64,000 nt of DNA from Bedellia somnulentella. Lineage: Eukaryota; Arthropoda; Insecta; Lepidoptera; Bedelliidae. Location of the stretch: the NCBI GenBank assembly GCA_963576735.1, contig OY755188.1, forward strand, positions 13,938,323-14,002,322. The letters are read 5' to 3'. Below the pieces are notes generated by a model, which was given only the letters and a program-made list of their open reading frames with translations, was not told the origin of the DNA and ran no database searches. The translations under genes and the position numbers were made by a program. Shown one piece after another: positions 62,014 to 64,000 of this stretch (position 1 is its first letter; each line of letters starts with the position of its first letter).

Positions 62014-64000
62014 ATGGTAGATAAATCTATTAACAATTGCCCACTACTAATAATTTTTTGTTAGTGATGAGTTGAAATACCTATCCTCAAACATCACTTT
62101 AAAATAACGTTCCTAAAAATATCGACTAATTTTATTACACTCTAATATTTTAATTAATATTTTACGGACAACACAATGCATCAATATCACAAAACATGAA
62201 TATTCTGCTGTAGTCAAAACCCTTTTAATTCGTACATTGTATTCAAGTTCGATTCCAATCAGCCTACACGCGAGGTGCTATTTCAGGTATCCCGATCAAT
62301 CGCAGTGTGATGAAGAGCTTTTATAAAGCTCCATGAGATGAGCTTTCTGTTTTCTCTATCCGCGATATTGTTTCAAGTTTGCTCTGTACTCTTGTGATTT
62401 ATACTGTCATTCGTGGTTGCGAGTACGTGACTTTTTGCTGTGTTTACCTCTTTGTTAGTTTGCCATTGTTTTTTTTTATTATTGAGGTGTTAAGGGTTTT
62501 GTTTGGTGGATTGTTTTACTTTTTTGGTTATACCTGAAATGGATACCGTAGTTGCAATGAAATTGTAGTAATGTTTTAGTGGTTAGGTACTCCTGAAAAT
62601 TCCAAGAAGAGACAGCTAATTGAAAACTTTAATTTGAGCTCGTAAATTGTTGTACCGACAAATAGTATTCAAGTTTAGGAAAATATTGAAGATAAAAATA
62701 TACACATATACCATAAAAATTGTCACAAATCACTTGAGCGAAGATAATTAAGAATAGTAGCTAAAATCTGTTAAATTCAGAGATGGAAAAAAACCCTAAT
62801 GTAAATGATTTGCATCTATTCCTAAAACATTAGCTACATTATTTAACCTTATACATACTTGTACTCCACTTAAGACGGCTCATGTATGTAAAGTCAAAAA
62901 CTTATATAGTACCTTAAAATTTATATTGTTTTTGTACAAAATCATTAGAAATAGCAATTACTTAAATTATTCAAAAACATAGTAATCATGCACAATATTT
63001 CAAATTAAATCTTATTAGAAAATCATCCCTTTAAAGATCGACTATAAAATTCAACTCCACTGAATGGCCAAACAAAACCCAAAAATTAAAGATCGCCCTT
63101 TGTTGGCGAAAACGCTAAATTGAGGAAATTTCCATCCATTCTCTATCCGGGCGTCATCCGCGCCTAAACCCGCTTCAATTTCAATAGCCACCCGACATAC
63201 ACCCTCCACCCTTTAGGACGCCCCCGTTATCCCCTTCCTTGTTTATCACAACAGCATGGTGTGTGTAAGAGTGAGACAGCGATACCTACACCAGGGCTGG
63301 TCCGAAACTTAGACATATATTATTGTATACGCGCCGCGGTTCGTAGGTGGTGGAAGATTGATGCGACTGGCAGGGGTAGTTGGTAACCCTACGTAACGTA
63401 ATTCTGTGACGCGTGTGTGCGTGTCGACCTCATATTTCACAAGGAAATTACAAAATTAATTTCCAAGTTTTCAATATACATAGACTAAGAGAAAAATTGG
63501 GCGACGTTATCAAGTAGGCCTCTGTCAAATTGATTTTGTTGTGTGGCTTCTAAGGTTTCCTGGTTTGATTATTGTCGAATGAGTTCTATTGGGTAATTGA
63601 TTAAAAATATATTCTCTGAGACTTCTTTCAGTCAGTCTTTCATTTTTGTGGCTGTTTGTGGGAAATAATTCATATAAATTTCGTTCTATATGTTTACCAT
63701 AAATGAAATGGACAACCGAGTATTCAAAAGATCATTAAGTATATATTAAATAATCTAAAGATTAAAATGAGTACGTCTACGAAACAAAACAAAATCAAAA
63801 CGTCTACGAAGACTCGAGATAAGTAAAGTGATCGCGACCTAGAGCTGAAAAATAAAAGGTTGTCCTCGAAAGAAGTTCGATATAGAAAAGTTCAAAGTCA
63901 AGGGAACTCCATTGTGCTAATTACGCGGCAGACGGCGCGCTTTCACTCTCGCCGCCGCCATTTTAATTATTTTTTTAGCGTCTCGCCGGAGCGGGCTGAC
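62014..64000. other. Unassigned; GC-rich end of window
   Basis: No coding exon or repeat family recognised. GC and CpG content rises near 63300-63420 and sharply at 63920-64000 (gccgccgccattttaattat, gcgtctcgccggagcg). This could be the promoter or 5' UTR of a gene to the right, with a GCCATTTT motif like a Pho/YY1 site. Confidence 0.35.

Noticed and set aside
63768..63830. Short ATG frame near the GC-rich right end as a first exon
   Set aside because: Only about 20 codons with simple repeated content, and no splice donor with supporting downstream exon in the window.

Overview
This window reads as gene-poor nuclear DNA of an insect, most likely a moth or butterfly (Lepidoptera). The grounds are AT-rich sequence, spliced coding exons, no bacterial-style gene packing, and dense non-LTR retrotransposons and SINE-like elements of kinds common in lepidopteran genomes, including the RTE-type tail ending in (TGATGA)n. 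The organism call is inference; no search could be run. Coordinates of diverged repeats are approximate to about 10 bases.

Only one convincing host gene is visible: a four-exon plus-strand gene (36508-42481) for a 213-residue secreted or GPI-anchored Ly6/uPAR-type protein with signal peptide, Ser/Thr-rich spacer, ten-cysteine Ly6 domain and hydrophobic C-terminus. Its introns are full of retroelements, and each of its three splice acceptors lies within about 20-60 bases of a retroelement end.

Four larger LINE types are present. (1) A two-ORF LINE at about 28.8-33.83 kb has intact ORF1 (PHD-like finger plus L1-transposase-like region) and ORF2 (endonuclease plus reverse transcriptase), with a long T-rich spacer that is itself open in a third frame. 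(2) A CR1/Jockey-like copy lies on the minus strand at 12.76-15.23 kb. (3) A Jockey/CR1-superfamily copy at 5.3-7.2 kb sits between 190-bp inverted repeats, next to a decayed Helitron/Helentron helicase-OTU remnant. (4) RTE-like LINEs: many 5'-truncated copies of one family (called L-B here) and one copy of another family at 48.46-50.14 kb with a textbook 5' inversion (twin priming) and a 13-bp target duplication.

Three small families are scattered through the window. S1 (about 260 bp, ending in (TATG)n) has a head resembling the head of an internally deleted RTE unit at 312-813. S2 (about 370 bp, tRNA-derived head, (TTATG)n tail) and S3 (tRNA-derived head) are SINEs. L-B, S1 and S2 share a 3'-terminal CCCC-loop-GGGG hairpin followed by GGCGTGA-like sequence, which suggests that L-B machinery mobilises all three. 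Exact target-site duplications of 9-13 bp can be read for many copies, as can several nested insertions, including an L-B copy inside one arm of a 286-bp-arm foldback element whose other arm preserves the empty site.

Roughly 10.9-12.7, 16.4-19.7, 26.3-28.0, 43.8-48.4, 50.5-56.5 and 57.6-64.0 kb are mostly AT-rich sequence with only small repeat fragments. No CRISPR array, operon, rRNA or intact tRNA gene was seen.
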